Positions 1 through 11,783 of a stretch of DNA of 64,000 nucleotides are shown here, in pieces. The position numbers and the translations under genes are program-made. This DNA is from Eutreptiella sp. 'Long Island Sound 2002' (Eukaryota; Euglenozoa; Euglenophyceae; Eutreptiales; Eutreptiaceae), in assembly GCA_964036045.1 (NCBI GenBank), contig OZ038381.1:151112352-151176351 (forward strand), given 5' to 3'. The notes beneath the pieces were generated by a model. It saw only the letters and a program-made list of their open reading frames with translations. It was not told where the DNA came from and ran no database searches. Position 1 is the first letter of the stretch; each line of letters begins with the position of its first letter.

Positions 1-759
1 GGTGGAGTAGAGGGGGTCTATAGCAAAAGCTACACTGCCGAACTCACTCCAAAACCTGTCCCAATTCTTCTGTGGCCTTGGCTCAATGCCTTCTTGTTCG
101 GCAATGAGGTTGACTATGGCCGAATCCTCAAAGTTTGCACCCACTATGTAGACTTGATCATTCCAAGTTCGGGGTCTCGACTATATAAACTGGGGGCACG
201 CCATTTGAGAGATGTTTACACAAAATCTTACGTGACAGTTAATGCTGAGATTGTTGTGTATTACTGGTGGCTTTGCCGGACAACTTTGAGTGCAGACTGG
301 GATGTTATGGGTGTGGTGTGGGTTGTGCGTGATTCATTGTGGAATGCGTCATCTGCGCCGTGGGATCATAGGCAGGTGTTAGCTAAATCATGGGTGCACC
401 GTACATTGGAAGCGGCGTCCATTGATATGGTCTATGTCCCACCCTTGCTTGCAGCGCAAGTATATAATGTGCGCAATACACATTGGGTGCTGCACTTGTT
501 GTTGGTTTCCCCAACACGCACTTTCTTATGCCTTGTGTTCGATCCGCTGTGGTCGTTCCCAATTGTCACGGAGCAATGTCTCGCGGGAAACATTGCCACC
601 CATACCCCACACCAAGGGGTATGTTGCGGGGGGTGGCCAAAACAAGGTTGGGGCCACCCCCCACTAGCATTCGTGCACATGGGGTTGCTTTGTTGTGCTC
701 CCGAACGTACATACATACAACACTTACATGCCCGGAAACAAAATAGCGGTCTTGGGTGA
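1..759 (+). CDS. Partial C48/Ulp1-like cysteine protease exon
   Basis: The frame is open from base 1, so the 5' part lies outside the window; it stops at 757-759. Residues around 150-185 carry a hydrophobic strand, then THWVL (His at bases 481-483), then FDPLW (Asp at 541-543). In Ulp1/SENP-type C48 peptidases the catalytic His sits in an HW motif and the Asp about 20 residues later in a D-S/P-L motif, which fits this spacing. The Gln and nucleophilic Cys are not visible, so they would be in a later exon or are lost. After about base 580 the frame loses coding character, so the true exon probably ends before the listed stop. Such domains are common both in host SUMO proteases and in genes carried by DNA transposons; the context does not decide between them. 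Confidence 0.45.
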   Translation, partial: GGVEGVYSKSYTAELTPKPVPILLWPWLNAFLFGNEVDYGRILKVCTHYVDLIIPSSGSRLYKLGARHLRDVYTKSYVTVNAEIVVYYWWLCRTTLSADWDVMGVVWVVRDSLWNASSAPWDHRQVLAKSWVHRTLEAASIDMVYVPPLLAAQVYNVRNTHWVLHLLLVSPTRTFLCLVFDPLWSFPIVTEQCLAGNIATHTPHQGVCCGGWPKQGWGHPPLAFVHMGLLCCAPERTYIQHLHARKQNSGLG

Positions 760-1189
760 AACCTCAACCCACAATATGTGCACCAAAATTGCATGTAGTG
801 CCCCCTTCGATTTCCATATCCGGATCCCCTCGGTATACATTGATGTCTGTGGCTGCGCCTTGAGGGGTGGAGTCTTCGGGGCAAACACGGTTGAAAAAAT
901 AGAAACGAATGGAAAGGTGCAAATACCTGGGAGGAGTCATGACAGAAACACAGCCAGGCGCCCCATATGCACAAGCAAAACGTAACATACAACATACAAT
1001 GCAGGGAAGAGAGCCGAGCCGGAGGCCTGAAGTAACCCCCAGAGAGTCCAATGAGTGTAGCGGCCCACAATAGGAGGGCATACATTTTGATTGTCGGTCC
1101 CCTACATGCACTGCACCTTAGGCTGCACCTTAGCCTATGTCTGTGACTCTTTACCCATGAATGATGAGTAAGCTCCTTCATCAGATCAA
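760..1189. other. No gene recognised
   Basis: No convincing coding segment or repeat is visible. The long minus-strand frame at 432-1337 is repetitive in composition and overlaps the stronger plus-strand exon. Confidence 0.4.
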
Positions 1190-1960
1190 GGGTAGAGACC
1201 CCCGAGAATGCAGGGGTTACGTAGCAATTCCGACCTTTTTTGGCCCCCCCGAGAAGGCAGGGGTGAGGCAGCCACTTCTGATTTTCACCCCGCGCTTGGC
1301 GTTGGGGACCCCCGAGAATGCAAGGGTTACACAGCACTTCCGCCCACTTGTGGGCCCCCGTGAAGGCAGGGGTGAGGTAGCCACTTCTGATTTTGTCCCC
1401 CCTTTTTTACTGATGCCCTTCGCGTTTGCAACAGTATCCTCCAAGCAAAGCTCTGTGGAAGACACCGAGGCATGCACGAAGAAATCGGCCACAACGAGTC
1501 CCATGGGCACAGATACCCTTTGAATTCACGTGCACTGTGCTATTATTGCTTGCCGCCTCACCCGTGCCTTTTCATGGGCCCAAAAGAGGGCGGAATCGCT
1601 ACGTAACCATTGCATTCTCGGGGGTCCCAAAAAAGGGGTCCAATAAAGGCCCTCACCGGACCAGTCAAAAAAAGCCCCTAAGGGGGGTCCTTAAGGGCAG
1701 TCCTTAACAAAAAAAAAAAGGTCCCAAAGGACCACCCTAATCAGAAGTGGCCCACAAGTGGGCCCAGTGGCTACCTAAGCCCTGCTATCTGGGGGGGTCC
1801 CCGATGCTTTAGAGCGGGGGACAAAATCAGAAGTGGCCCACGAGTGGGCCCAGTAGCGACACAACCCCTGCCATCTAGGGTCCCCGATGCTGCAGAGCGG
1901 GACAAAATCAGAAGTGGCCAACAAATGGCCCGAAAGTTCTAAAGCCTAACTCGTTTTTTT
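1190..1960. repeat. Tandem and inverted copies of a dispersed 'gagaatgca' repeat
   Basis: Units built from 'cccccgagaatgcaggg', 'tacgtagca', 'ttccgccc' and 'gccacttctgattttgtcc' recur near 1200, 1310, 1380, 1600 (inverted), 1740, 1830 and 1910. Copies also occur about 58 kb away at 59.45-59.68 kb. No protein is supported. Confidence 0.7.
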
Positions 1961-2790
1961 TTCGAGGTTTTGAAACCCAGAAAAATAAGGATTTTTTTCT
2001 AGGTTTTGAAACCTAGTAAAAAAATTTTTGATTTTACCAGGTTCTAAAAAGGTTCCCGATACCTAGTAAAAACTAGTGAACCTAGTAAACTGTTACCTAG
2101 TAAAAATTTTATTAGGTTTTAATACAGACCCGGTTGAGATGTGTGCTGTGGATGGCCCCTGTGTCTCCCTCGTGCCTCCGTCACCTTTTTCTTACTCACA
2201 GTGTCATCCGGCCCCCTGGCTTGCACGCGGCACCCAACCCTCACCCACTCCATTGCTGTGTGCCCACAGGGGCTCCGGTGGGGTTGGATCAGGAGGACCA
2301 CCCAGTCCAGGGGTCCTGAAAACCAAAGGGGCAGCGCCCCCTAGCCTGTCCGGGCATAGTGCCCCCGCCCACCACCTCGTGGTCCGTGGGGTCACCCAGG
2401 ACGCTCACGGATCTCATCCGACCAAATGAGCCTGAAATCCCCCGCCCCCCTTCCACGGGCCAACCTGATCCCCCTTTCCGGGGACTCAGTGTCTGGCAGT
2501 GGGAGAGGGGGAGGGCCCCTCAGGTTTGCCCCCTGATTTGGAGAGGGGGCGGCCCCTAACTCCAAACTGGTTTGGTCCTCTGGGTTGGGGAGGAGGCTGC
2601 CACAGACTCCAAACTGCTTGTCCCCACAGAGTGCCCTCACCGACCACCTGGTGGTCCATTCCGAGTCAGCCCAGGGCCCACCCTGCTGCCCCCCTCAGGA
2701 ACACACCAAGCACAGAAGGTCCTTCCCTGCCCCTGTCATGAGCTGCAGCAAGAGAACCTGGCGAGGTCCAGCCCTATCGTGGACCCAGTA
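1961..2790. other. AT-rich then GC-rich non-coding stretch
   Basis: Around 1970-2110 short complementary runs (ctaggttttgaaacctag) can fold back. The rest is C-rich with frames open on several strands, as expected from base composition. Nothing recognisable. Confidence 0.4.
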
Positions 2791-2799
2791 ACAGTAACA

Positions 2800-3022
2800 C
2801 CCCCAGCCTGTAGATAGGTGGAGCGCCTGTGCCAACCTCCCACTTGGCCCACGGGATTGCCCAGGACACACCCGGAAACAGAAGTGGAAACAGAAGTGGG
2901 GAATGGGATAAACCGAACCAAGACCCAACCCCGAACCCAAAGGGTGCCACCACCAGCCTGTAGATAGGGAGAGTGCCCATGCCAGCCACCCACGAGGCCC
3001 ATGGGATCGCCCGGGACGCACC
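2800..3022. repeat. Imperfect tandem duplication, period about 147 bp
   Basis: A segment starting 'cagcctgtagatagg' and running through 'cccatgggatcgcccggga' occurs at about 2805-2873 and again at 2952-3022, with scattered substitutions. Confidence 0.65.
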
Positions 3023-3629
3023 AAGAAGGAGGGGCTGAACCTCTCCCTCACCGATGCACGTACTTACAGGAGAAAATATGTACTCGGGGGCTTGGCTGAA
3101 AACTTTACCGCAGCCCAAGACCCATCACGCCCACCATGCCTAGATCAGGCCTAGCCAGCCAGCTGATCCCTTTGATTAGGGCGGGGGGGTTGGGGCTTAG
3201 CGGCACCTCCCGCCTCAACCCCCGAGGCGATGCCCAGCCTCTCCTTGGCGCCTCTTGATCCATTAGGAGGGGGTCTGCCGCCGGTGCCACAGCGGCAGAC
3301 ACCCCCTAGTGGCGGCTATAAAGCGGCCGGACACTCATCCCCCGCCCCCCCCACCCGGTCTCCGCTGTCTCCGGGGGCAGTAGAGGACCAGGGAGCCACG
3401 ATGGGGACAGGGGAGGGCAGTTGGGGGATCTCGGCGTCCCCCAGCCAAAACGCCAGCACAGCCCCAGCACACCAACCACTGGGCTCAGCGAACGAGGAAA
3501 CGACACCAGCAGGAGCACCGGCCGCAGCAGCCGACAGAAAGCAGCGACCCGACGCAACATGTGAAGGGAAGAACGGGTGACTGTCCAGGGCCCCGTAAAG
3601 AAACAACAACCAGATGGAATGTCACACAG

Positions 3630-3815
3630 GGGGTCGGTCCATGATTGTGTGGATGGGCGCCCCCCCTCCCCCCGTCTGTGCCACCTCCAAGTTATTTTTG
3701 GGGGCGGTTCACAAACATGTGGACTGGCACCGCCCGCCCTCCATCTGTTCCGCCACCTTGGGGGGTGGGGGGCAGTCCACGAATGCGTGGAGGGGCACGC
3801 CCCCCCCCCCCAGTG
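3630..3815. repeat. Three-copy tandem repeat, about 65 bp
   Basis: Three diverged units each contain 'gtccacgaatgcgtggaggg' or a close variant, followed by a C-rich run. The long open frames across it on both strands are products of the repeat. Confidence 0.6.
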
Positions 3816-5253
3816 TCGCTCTGTATGGGACCTGGGTCTGCTTACCCGTGCCCCGCTGGAAAGTCGGTCCTCAGGTAAACAGGCCATGCTCCCCCCACTG
3901 AAGGGGTTATGGTCGCGACTGATGCGAGTCCCTTGGACTAGCACCAGCTGCCTAGCAATTAAGTACCAAATATCCAATCTCCTTTCCAACTTCATGATCT
4001 CCAAAAGAAACGAACAATTATCCAAAGACCCTAAAAACCTCTACAAAGTCCCACAAATTCCAAAGAGGGGCGGCCCGGATGGGGACGTCCCACAGCGTGT
4101 CGATTTTAGCGCAGCAGCGGCAGCCGACATCCGCCACCATGCTAGGACTTCGCCCCGACCCCAACATACCTGCAGAGGGGCAGAGGGCAGTGCACCCCCC
4201 GAAACCTCCCTGCAAGGAGGGGAGGGGAGTAGGGAGGGGGGGAGATAAACAAAAGGGGCCCTGGGGAGCCCAGTGAGTAGCCCAAAGGCCTAGGCCGCCC
4301 CCCCCCCCTGCTGAGCCCGTTCCACCCCATCACGGCAGGGGGGGAAGACCCCTCCGTGGTGGCTCGCCCCCCAGGTTGCGTGTTGGCCTGAGGGCACGCA
4401 CACTGCCACCCCTAGTTTCGCCCTACACAACAGTGAGGTGTGCGCCCCTGAGCGGCCGTGGGGGCGTGCGTCATTGGGTGAGGGTGTGTGTGGGTGAATG
4501 AGCGTATGAGCGGGCGAGCGGCTGGGCAATCCGTGTTTGCGTAATCCATGTTGCGTAAATGGGTGTGCAGGAGGATGGGTCGGCGTGTACGTTGGTGGGT
4601 GTATGAGTGTGTGAGTCATGTGTGGTGCAGAATGGCTGAATAAGGAATCGGAGGGGAGTGTCCAAAAGGCACTGCTATTCACATTGCGTGCCACACGCGG
4701 GTGTGGCTCCGAACCCAACATGCGGGTGAGCAGCAGCCAGAGTGCTAAGCCTCTCTTAAGCAGCCAGGGGGGGGGGGCATTAGACCAACCTCCTGGGCAT
4801 CGCCCTCGACCCCCCACGAAGGGCCATGTCGGCCCAGTGAGGAGCAGACTTCTTCCAGATGGCTCGTACATTAGGCCGCAGGCACTGGATGTAGGACTTT
4901 CTGACCCCTGCACCGCCCGACAACGAGCCTCTGCTGAATGACAAACAGCACTGCAGAGGAGACAGGACTCTTGTGTCAGACATGGCAATACGTTGCTGGG
5001 GAATGTACGCTGTCTTGTTGTGCACCAGCCTGCTGTCTCCCGATGTTCCAGAGCCTTCCAACCCTGGGCTGAAGTTGCTGAGATGTCGGAGAGTGCACAG
5101 CTTGCGCTTGCAGCGCTTGAATCAGCACAGATATCAACGTTGGGGGTCCCAACCACAGCAACGCAATGAAAATCGCCCTCACAACAACATGTGCACGTCG
5201 CATGCACGGGCTATATGGGCGAGTACATGCAATGGGCACCAGCTGTGGAGCAC

Positions 5254-5433
5254 CTGAAAGCGGGTGCAGATCGATTCCACATTGGCGTCGGCGACTATCG
5301 TGAGCGTGTGCAAGTCCCCCAGGGACGTGTAGAACTCGAGAATGCTGATCACCGAACTCTTCGGGAACAGGGGCATGTTCAGCCGTGGGTCCTGGACAGG
5401 GGCCTCAGGATACCCCATGACGTACTGCGCATC
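5254..5433 (-). CDS. Candidate exon 12 of the long coiled-coil gene
   Basis: A 180-nt (60-codon) open segment in phase 0 at both ends, with acceptor ...tgacag at the upstream side and donor CAG|GTGCTC. The peptide reads DAQYVMGYPEAP through VESICTRFQ and has normal composition. Further 3' exons probably lie below 5254 but I could not define them. Confidence 0.6.
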
Positions 5434-5761
5434 CTGTCAGACGGGCCATGCACCCGTGAAACACGTCACAAACCTCCACTTGTCAGACATGTGTGAGACA
5501 CACACGATGGCGGTGTATACGTCACACAGAGCACCAGCCCAATCCACACATAATGCAGATCACACACAAGTGACATAGCCCTCGCGTGACCGACGTCTAC
5601 GCGCACGCACGTTGCCGTCTGGCGTCTCCCCGTGCCCTGTGTATCCTGGTGTCTGCACTCGCACATCGTTGCTTTGTGAACAGATGCACAGACGTAGTAC
5701 GCTCACGCCAGAAATTGGGCGTGGCAGCTACACCTAAAAGCATCGTGGCTCGGGTAAGTAC

Positions 5762-5920
5762 ACATTCTTGTCCTTTTGACACTGGCGCACCGCATTGGCA
5801 CAGCTCCTGAAGGGCAACGACCACAACTCCGGCCCGGATTTTCCGGAACTTCAGAAAGAATCTTCCCCTCAATGTATCCGGATGTATCCAGACACAACGC
5901 CGAGTCCCTTCGTGTACGTG
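5762..5920 (-). CDS. Candidate exon 11 of the long coiled-coil gene
   Basis: A 159-nt segment that keeps phase 0 if the acceptor ...aacaag and donor TGT|GTACTT are used. The middle reads FFLKFRKIRAGVVVVALQEL, a plausible helix. The acceptor lacks a strong pyrimidine tract, so the start is uncertain. Confidence 0.35.
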
Positions 5921-6203
5921 CTTGTTTGGCTGTGAAGCTGACAGGGCTGTCATTTGGGAATGACACGTTCCTTGCCATTGTTTTGTTTCACGAAAGACAA
6001 CTGACATTTTGGGTGGTAGCCACATTGTACATATACGACATGTACATGTGCGCCTGAACAGCGCAAAGCGACCCCCAAGGCCCGGGGACTAAATCAGTGG
6101 ATCCATCTTTGGGGGGGATGCTGAGGTGTGACCCTGGAACGCCCCGACCAGAATCTTCTGGACCCCCCGGCCTTCGTCAATGAGGAACTATGAGGACTTC
6201 AAC

Positions 6204-6467
6204 CTGGCGGCATCGAAAGCGTGACTCGGTGCGACTCAACACCATCTGAACATCGGACGGGGGCCACACCTTCCGCCCCGACGCGGTCTTGTACAGCTGC
6301 TGGATCGTGCGCTTCTCCTCGACGATCTGCGCGTTGATGACCTCGCGGAAGAGGCTATACTGCAACTCCAGTGCGATGATCTCTGACGAATATGACTCGG
6401 CAAAATAGGGCGCCTCCAGATCGAGCAGCGGCCGCCGGGCCATAAGGTCCGTAATGGCCTGGGCCAC
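6204..6467 (-). CDS. Exon 10 of the long coiled-coil gene
   Basis: The acceptor is ctgcag at 6468-6473 and the donor is CAG|GTTGAA, giving 88 codons in phase 0. The peptide runs from VAQAITDLMARRPLLDLEAP to TESRFRCRQ and is helical, with ELQYSLFREVINAQ in the middle. If the donor is not used, the frame reads on to a stop at 6177-6179, which would make this the terminal exon. The neat CAG|GT donor and a phase-matched downstream segment favour splicing. Confidence 0.75.
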
Positions 6468-7683
6468 CTGCAGTCAGGGGGGTATTACAGACGCGGGCGC
6501 ATCCGGGGGGTGGGGGGGGGTGCGTCGGGGGAAAAGCCAAACACCAACACGAGGGTTGCGGCCGCCTGCGCAGTGCAGAGGGGCGTGTGGGGGGGGGGGG
6601 GGGATGGGGAGGTCCGGGATTGGGAGGCTCCCATTTGGGGGGAGGAAGGACAATGTGCATGACGCTGCCTCCTCCCCCTCAACCCGCACATCCGTCCCCC
6701 CACACACACAGCCCCCCTAACCCCCCCCCAAAAATCTGGGGGCCAGGCAGGTCTTGGGGAGAAGGTCCAGAAAGGCTTGTTGGAGACCTTGTAGTACACC
6801 CGCTGTCCAGTGATGATGTCGTTTGTATGACCTGCTTTGATTGATTGAGGAGTTTGTGTCCCTTGAAAATGGGGGAGGAAAAATGCAGGTTGATGGAAGA
6901 GAGCCAGACATTTGTCCCAATGCTCACCATGGCCGCCCACACGGCGTCCACTCCCCAGCCGGCGCCGGCAGAGGCTTCACTTACATCGGGGGGCGGGGGC
7001 TTGAGTGCGGATAGCCCAACGTATGTCCCTCAAACGATCACCGCATTGCACGGGTCTATGTGGGCGAAACCTTGAGTTAAAAAACTACGGCCCAAACCGT
7101 TTGTCCGGCGCCTTGGGTGCCGATAAAACAGCCGCCCCTCAGGCCAAGTTTGGCGCGGATTGGCCGCACCACAAGTGTGTCAGGGGTCTTGGTGCAGCAA
7201 TAACGATGTGGTACTGGAAAAGAATTGTATACAGATGTTGTATGGGTGATGCTACATCGGTGGTCGCTCGGGAGTCCGGGGGCAATGGTAAAGAAAGAAC
7301 CATACAGGCGTTAGTACAGCAGAAAGACCTTAATGTTGAAAGAGGATGTAAGAAGGAATGCCATGGCAGTGATTGCCAGCAGTGCAAAGTCATGGTTCAG
7401 AGCTGTCATACTTCCAGGTGCCCATCTGGCTGAGATTTATGCGTCGCCGGATCCTTTCCCTGGCCCCTCCCTTGCAGCCTGAGGACATCCAACAGTAGCG
7501 TGACTTAGACAAGTGATCAGGCAGTACGCGACTACACTTTTCTCCGCCATTCCTTTCCACCCGCTGCCACCAGCTACGCTGGGACTGCCGGCGGGTGCCC
7601 ACGCTGGACTCGGGCGACGCCCCAAACCCAACAAATCTCCACAGCCGTGGCACTGCTATACGCGCACCTCCCTTCCTGCCCAC
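6468..7683. other. Intron with G- and C-runs
   Basis: Contains several G runs of 9-20 bases (for example 6587-6603) and C runs. No extra exon is evident. Confidence 0.5.
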
Positions 7684-7898
7684 CTGGCGCTGTTGCACCG
7701 GGTCCACAATGTTCTCGTAAGCCTCCATGAGGCAGTCCATGACCTTGCGTTTGCCGTCTTGGAACCACGTCTCACACTCAAACAGATCCTCGAGCACGCT
7801 CACGCGATCCACGTCGAGCGTGTCCTCGGCGTTGTGCTTCTTGCAGTAGTGCGTGCCGATGCGCATCAGCTCATCCTCCAGTGTCTGCAGAGCGCGAT
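7684..7898 (-). CDS. Exon 9 of the long coiled-coil gene
   Basis: 215 nt: two leading bases complete an Asp codon begun in exon 8, then 71 codons to CAG|GTGGGC. The peptide contains LEDELMRIGTHYCKKH, a Cys-Glu-rich helix and DCLMEAYENIVDPVQQRQ. The acceptor is cccacag. Joining to exon 10 gives a smooth helical sequence. Confidence 0.8.
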
Positions 7899-8278
7899 CT
7901 GTGGGTAGGCTGAAGGGCAAGCGATCGCCGTTGGACCGACGATACCTGGCAGCGGGTGCAGTGCTGTGTCGGCCGTTTCTTGCACGGAACCACCTTCTTA
8001 GACATTTCCTCATATGGTCCCTTGAAGGCAGGTGCAAACTGCTTTGAAGACACCCACCCCAGATCCTCTCCTTTGAAGAGCTGTGTGTGGCCCTTGCAAA
8101 ACAGGGCAGGTGAGAAGGATGTGGCCCGATGACAATTGTGAAGAAGCACAGTGCGCCACATATCCATTGCAGTGCAGCTCTGCGGTCCTACGGGGCTGGC
8201 GGGAAGACCCTGAATAAGAAATGGCACCCTCATCAACGGCACCTGACCTGCAATGGTATATATCGCACGAGGTCGTTC

Positions 8279-8400
8279 CCCCTTATCTAGGGGGTAAGGG
8301 GGGGGTAAGGGGGGGAGCATGTTCGGAGGTAAGGGGGGGAGGTAAGGGGGGGAGGGGGGGTGAGGAGGGGGGGGGGGTATTGGGGGTGAGGGGGACCCCC
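8279..8400 (+). repeat. G-run tract (GGTAAGGGGGG repeats)
   Basis: Repeats of ggtaagggggg with many runs of at least four G on the plus strand, a strong candidate for G-quadruplex formation. The same type recurs at about 8743-8855. It lies in an intron of the minus-strand gene, so the transcript carries C runs. Confidence 0.75.
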
Positions 8401-8424
8401 CAAACTCGCAAGAGTTATGTAGCT

Positions 8425-8735
8425 AGGGGTGGAGCGAAGCGAGCCGTCTCTCGAGCGAAGCAAGCTGAAGCAAGGGGAGGTTTGGCAGTCCACACACAAG
8501 GTGGTGCACACACAAGACGGTGCAAACACAAGGCAGTCTGTGGCCACCGCGGGAGTCTTGTCATTTTAGGGGGGTGCGGGGGCTAGCTCCGGCGTTGAGC
8601 GAAGCGAGCCGTCTGTCGAGCGAAGCGATCCGAAGCAACGGGAGGTTTTGGGGTCCACACACAAGGCGGTGCACACACAAGGCGGTGCACACACAAGGCG
8701 GTCTGTGGCCACCGCGGGAGTCTTTTTATTTTAAT
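8425..8735. repeat. Tandem duplication, period about 170 bp, with 'cacacacaaggcggtg' sub-repeats
   Basis: The motif 'gagcgaagcgagccgtct', then 'gggaggtttggcagtcc', then runs of 'cacacacaaggcggtg', then 'ctgtggccaccgcgggagtc' occurs twice (about 8430-8562 and 8597-8731). Confidence 0.75.
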
Positions 8736-8742
8736 GGGGGTG

Positions 8743-8855
8743 GGGGGGGGGAAATGATAGGGGGGGGGGCTGGGGGGGCAAGGGGGGGGTTAGGGGGAAA
8801 GTAAGGGGGGGGGGGGTAGAGGGTGGGTTAGGGGGGGCAAAGGTAAGGGGGGGCG
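8743..8855 (+). repeat. Second G-run tract
   Basis: Interrupted G runs of 6-10 bases in the pattern ggggggg-t/c-a. Same type as 8279-8400; the two tracts bracket the 170-bp tandem duplication. Confidence 0.7.
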
Positions 8856-8879
8856 ACTTCGTGCATACTATCTGCAATC

Positions 8880-10114
8880 GTACCGAGGCCAACTTCAAAT
8901 ATGGTGATGTTTGTTGGGTAGTGCATATCCAAAGAGGCTGCCCCCTCCTGGAAGTGAGCGCACATGTGGCGCTACTGTATGTGGCTGGTGATGTAACAAT
9001 TTACACTTGCCACTTTACGTGCCGCCAATTGGGCCATTAGATCAGATGTCAGCCCCAAGGAGCTCATTCCCAACAGCATTGACCACATGAGATTCATCTT
9101 CCACGGTACGCACTGATCTGCATTGTATACTCCGGCTGTAAGGTAAGAACAATAGGCTACCCACATCATCAATGTGCATGCCTTCTCTAATGTCAGCGGG
9201 AGGGTACTGCTGCATGCCGCCTGAAGACATCTTTTGGCAACTACCTTTCAAAGTATCTGACCGACTCTTGAACTGCCACCCCTGAAACGCTCAAACTCCA
9301 AGAGGTGCTCCCCAAACCTCAAATGCATATCCTACTCCTCCCAAAGGCCTCTTATGGACCCTTAAATATCCCACTCGGTGAATTTGTCGCTTTTCCCAAC
9401 ATGTTGGTCCTCGGTATCTTCATACGCACGTTTTGCATCCATTTGGTTCCGTTATTTTTGCTAAAAGGGGCAACTTGATAGGGCAATAATCAATAGCAAT
9501 GAGACAGCATATGTGCATATTTGTGGGTAGCATTAATCCGAAAATTTTCCACGCCGCTGTGGCAGCTGCAACATACCCCACCAGAAAAAAGCCAAACATA
9601 TTGCGACCCCCACCCGGTTTTGAGAGCGGGAGGGGTCCGGGGCAATGGTTTGGGTTGTGGTCGCAAATCTGCTCTCCCCGTCTACTCTTTTCCCACAATA
9701 TCAGAAATACATGGATCATTGTTGCTGTACAACATACTGCACAACATACTTTTGATACAAGTTCATTGACAGTCACACATTTTGATGCTTACATTCCGTC
9801 AATCTGGGTTTGTTGGCACAGGTGTAGATATGGTTTGCATTTTTTGGCTCGCCTCAAAAATGGGAGCAGTCGAAGGCACGGTACACAACAAATGCACTCC
9901 TTGGGCAGATTAGGGCGTCATTGCACAAACATGGCGTGCTGAGATGCAGCAAGGTCTGCGGCTACCGCCTTATACCACAAAAACCACTTTTACATAACAA
10001 CAAAAATGATGGTACATTTGCACAATCGAATTCCGCATTGGAGACCATCGGCCTCTATGGACTTCCCCTTTTGTTGCGCTGCCGCATGCTGTTGATGCTT
10101 GCAGAGGGTGAAAC
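8880..10114. other. Intron, no further gene seen
   Basis: Mixed-composition sequence between exons 8 and 9. Frames at 9420-9942 on both strands show no recognisable domain. Confidence 0.4.
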
Positions 10115-10367
10115 CAAGAGCAGGGACCTTCATGTCCTCAAACGCAGCCTCATACATCACGTTCACGCCATTGCTGTCCTGCACAACCAAATCCTTGTTG
10201 GAGTTCAGCAGATACTTGTCGTCACGGTTCTCGACGAACGCTGCGCGCATCACCTCGGCCTCCCGCTCGGCCTCGCTCGGGCTCGTCCCGTCCATGTCCA
10301 GTGGGTGCAGTGCCTGCGCCGAGTGGCCGGAGTAGTCGGCGGGAACGGAGTGATACTTGAGGATGGC
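10115..10367 (-). CDS. Exon 8 of the long coiled-coil gene
   Basis: 253 nt with 84 codons plus one base, entering in phase 0 after acceptor ...aaaag and leaving after the first base of an Asp codon at TTG|GTTTCA. The peptide begins AILKYHSVPADYSGHSAQAL, has an acidic SEAEREAEVMRAAF helix and ends MYEAAFEDMKVPAL. The split codon is completed exactly by exon 9. Confidence 0.8.
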
Positions 10368-10633
10368 CTTTTGGTGCAAACAGAATGGGATGACAAGCGT
10401 CGAGGAGGTGCTCTGTGGGCACAGCATTTTGCCGACTACTCTCAGCCAGCAGACGAGGTGGTGCCAGGGCCCTACCTTGCGGACAGCAGAGGGAGCAGGC
10501 AAGGGCCAAATACATGTTTTCGAGTTGTGCGTCGATGAGGCACGTGGTCAATTCATCGAGGGTCAATGGGGACAGAACTTCTGTGGGCGCTTGTCAATCA
10601 CACGACCAAACGCAACTACACGACATGCAGACA

Positions 10634-10634
10634 G

Positions 10635-10695
<61 letters not shown>
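10634..10695. repeat. (AC)n microsatellite
   Basis: Uninterrupted CA dinucleotide run of about 60 bp in an intron. Shorter CA runs lie at 11075-11102 and 11752-11770. Confidence 0.95.
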
Positions 10696-10700
<5 letters not shown>

Positions 10701-11074
10701 ACATAACGCGACAAACGGGCGCTTAGAAAAGCGACTGAGTGCTCAGATGTTGTCAGGCCATTTTGTCTCAAAAACGTGTAATAATGAGAAGAAGCGCATG
10801 AGAAGCAACAGTCGGATCTGTACTGCCAGGCTGGCAGTGCAGGCACATACTGAGGTGAAGGGCAGTGCAACAGGCACACAGGCACACAGACACACAGACA
10901 GACGAACAGACTGACTGACTGACTGACTGGCCAACAGGCGGACGGACGCACAGGAAAATAGAAGGACGGCGCTGATGGTCCGAAGGCTCCCGCCTCCGCT
11001 ATATTCCGTCGGTGCTTCTGGCAGTTCACCACTGCCCGTGGCACTGCCTCGTTTGTTCATCTCCTACTCCACGG

Positions 11075-11102
11075 ACACACACACACACACACACACACAC
11101 AC
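11075..11102. repeat. (AC)n microsatellite
   Basis: CA dinucleotide run of about 28 bp. Confidence 0.9.
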
Positions 11103-11783
11103 GATTGTGAAACACAGCACAACAATGGTGGCTGAGTGTGAATCCTCGTCAGTTGGAGTCAGACAAAAGGCATGTTCAATGCCAATAGGCGCCTTTCTGT
11201 AGGAAGACAGCGCCAGCACATGCCCGTAGTCCTTCAGGCCTGATGACAGAATGAGGCACTGCACTGCCACGTAGGCATACCAGCCTCATCCGGGTTCAGA
11301 CAGGGAACAAGCACGTGGGTCAGGCGGCTCCTGCGGACCTGACCCTGTATGCACCATGCCATGTTCACATGTGACAGCGTTGCTTCACACCGCTCACGGT
11401 GATGGAGTTCGAGCCCTACGGTCTGTATCCTACCCCAGCACTCTCTGCGCGTTCATGGTCCCGACGTACCTCTGCAATGGTGAAGCTGACAGGGGGGGGG
11501 GGGGGCAAACATACAGATAGCAGGCATTACAACTTGAAGCACACCGTAACCAGTGAGCTACACACACACATTGGTCTGCTGGGTACATGGGCAGTCACTT
11601 TTCCCAGTGCAAGAGTGTTTCCTGATGGTTTCCACGCAATGGAAGTCGTCATTCCAGGCCCCGTTAACGCCCTGTACCGTCAAATCTGCAGGCAGTCTCC
11701 AGGAACTGTACTGCTCTGCCTGCCAGAACGCATGCGCCTCCAACCAACTCCTTACACACACACACACACGCATGCACAACAAC

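Noticed and set aside
432-1337. 301-residue minus-strand frame
   Set aside because: It overlaps a better plus-strand exon, crosses the 'gagaatgca' repeat and has no domain.
3306-4025. 239-residue minus-strand frame
   Set aside because: It spans a tandem C-rich repeat, and opposite-strand frames are equally open.
4290-5207. 305-residue minus-strand frame
   Set aside because: Composition is Ser/Pro/His-rich and driven by GTGTG-type repeats; the adjacent spliced segment at 5254-5433 is in a different context.
10616-11044. Cys/Val-rich minus-strand frame
   Set aside because: It is a translation of the (AC)n microsatellite and flanking CAGACA repeats.
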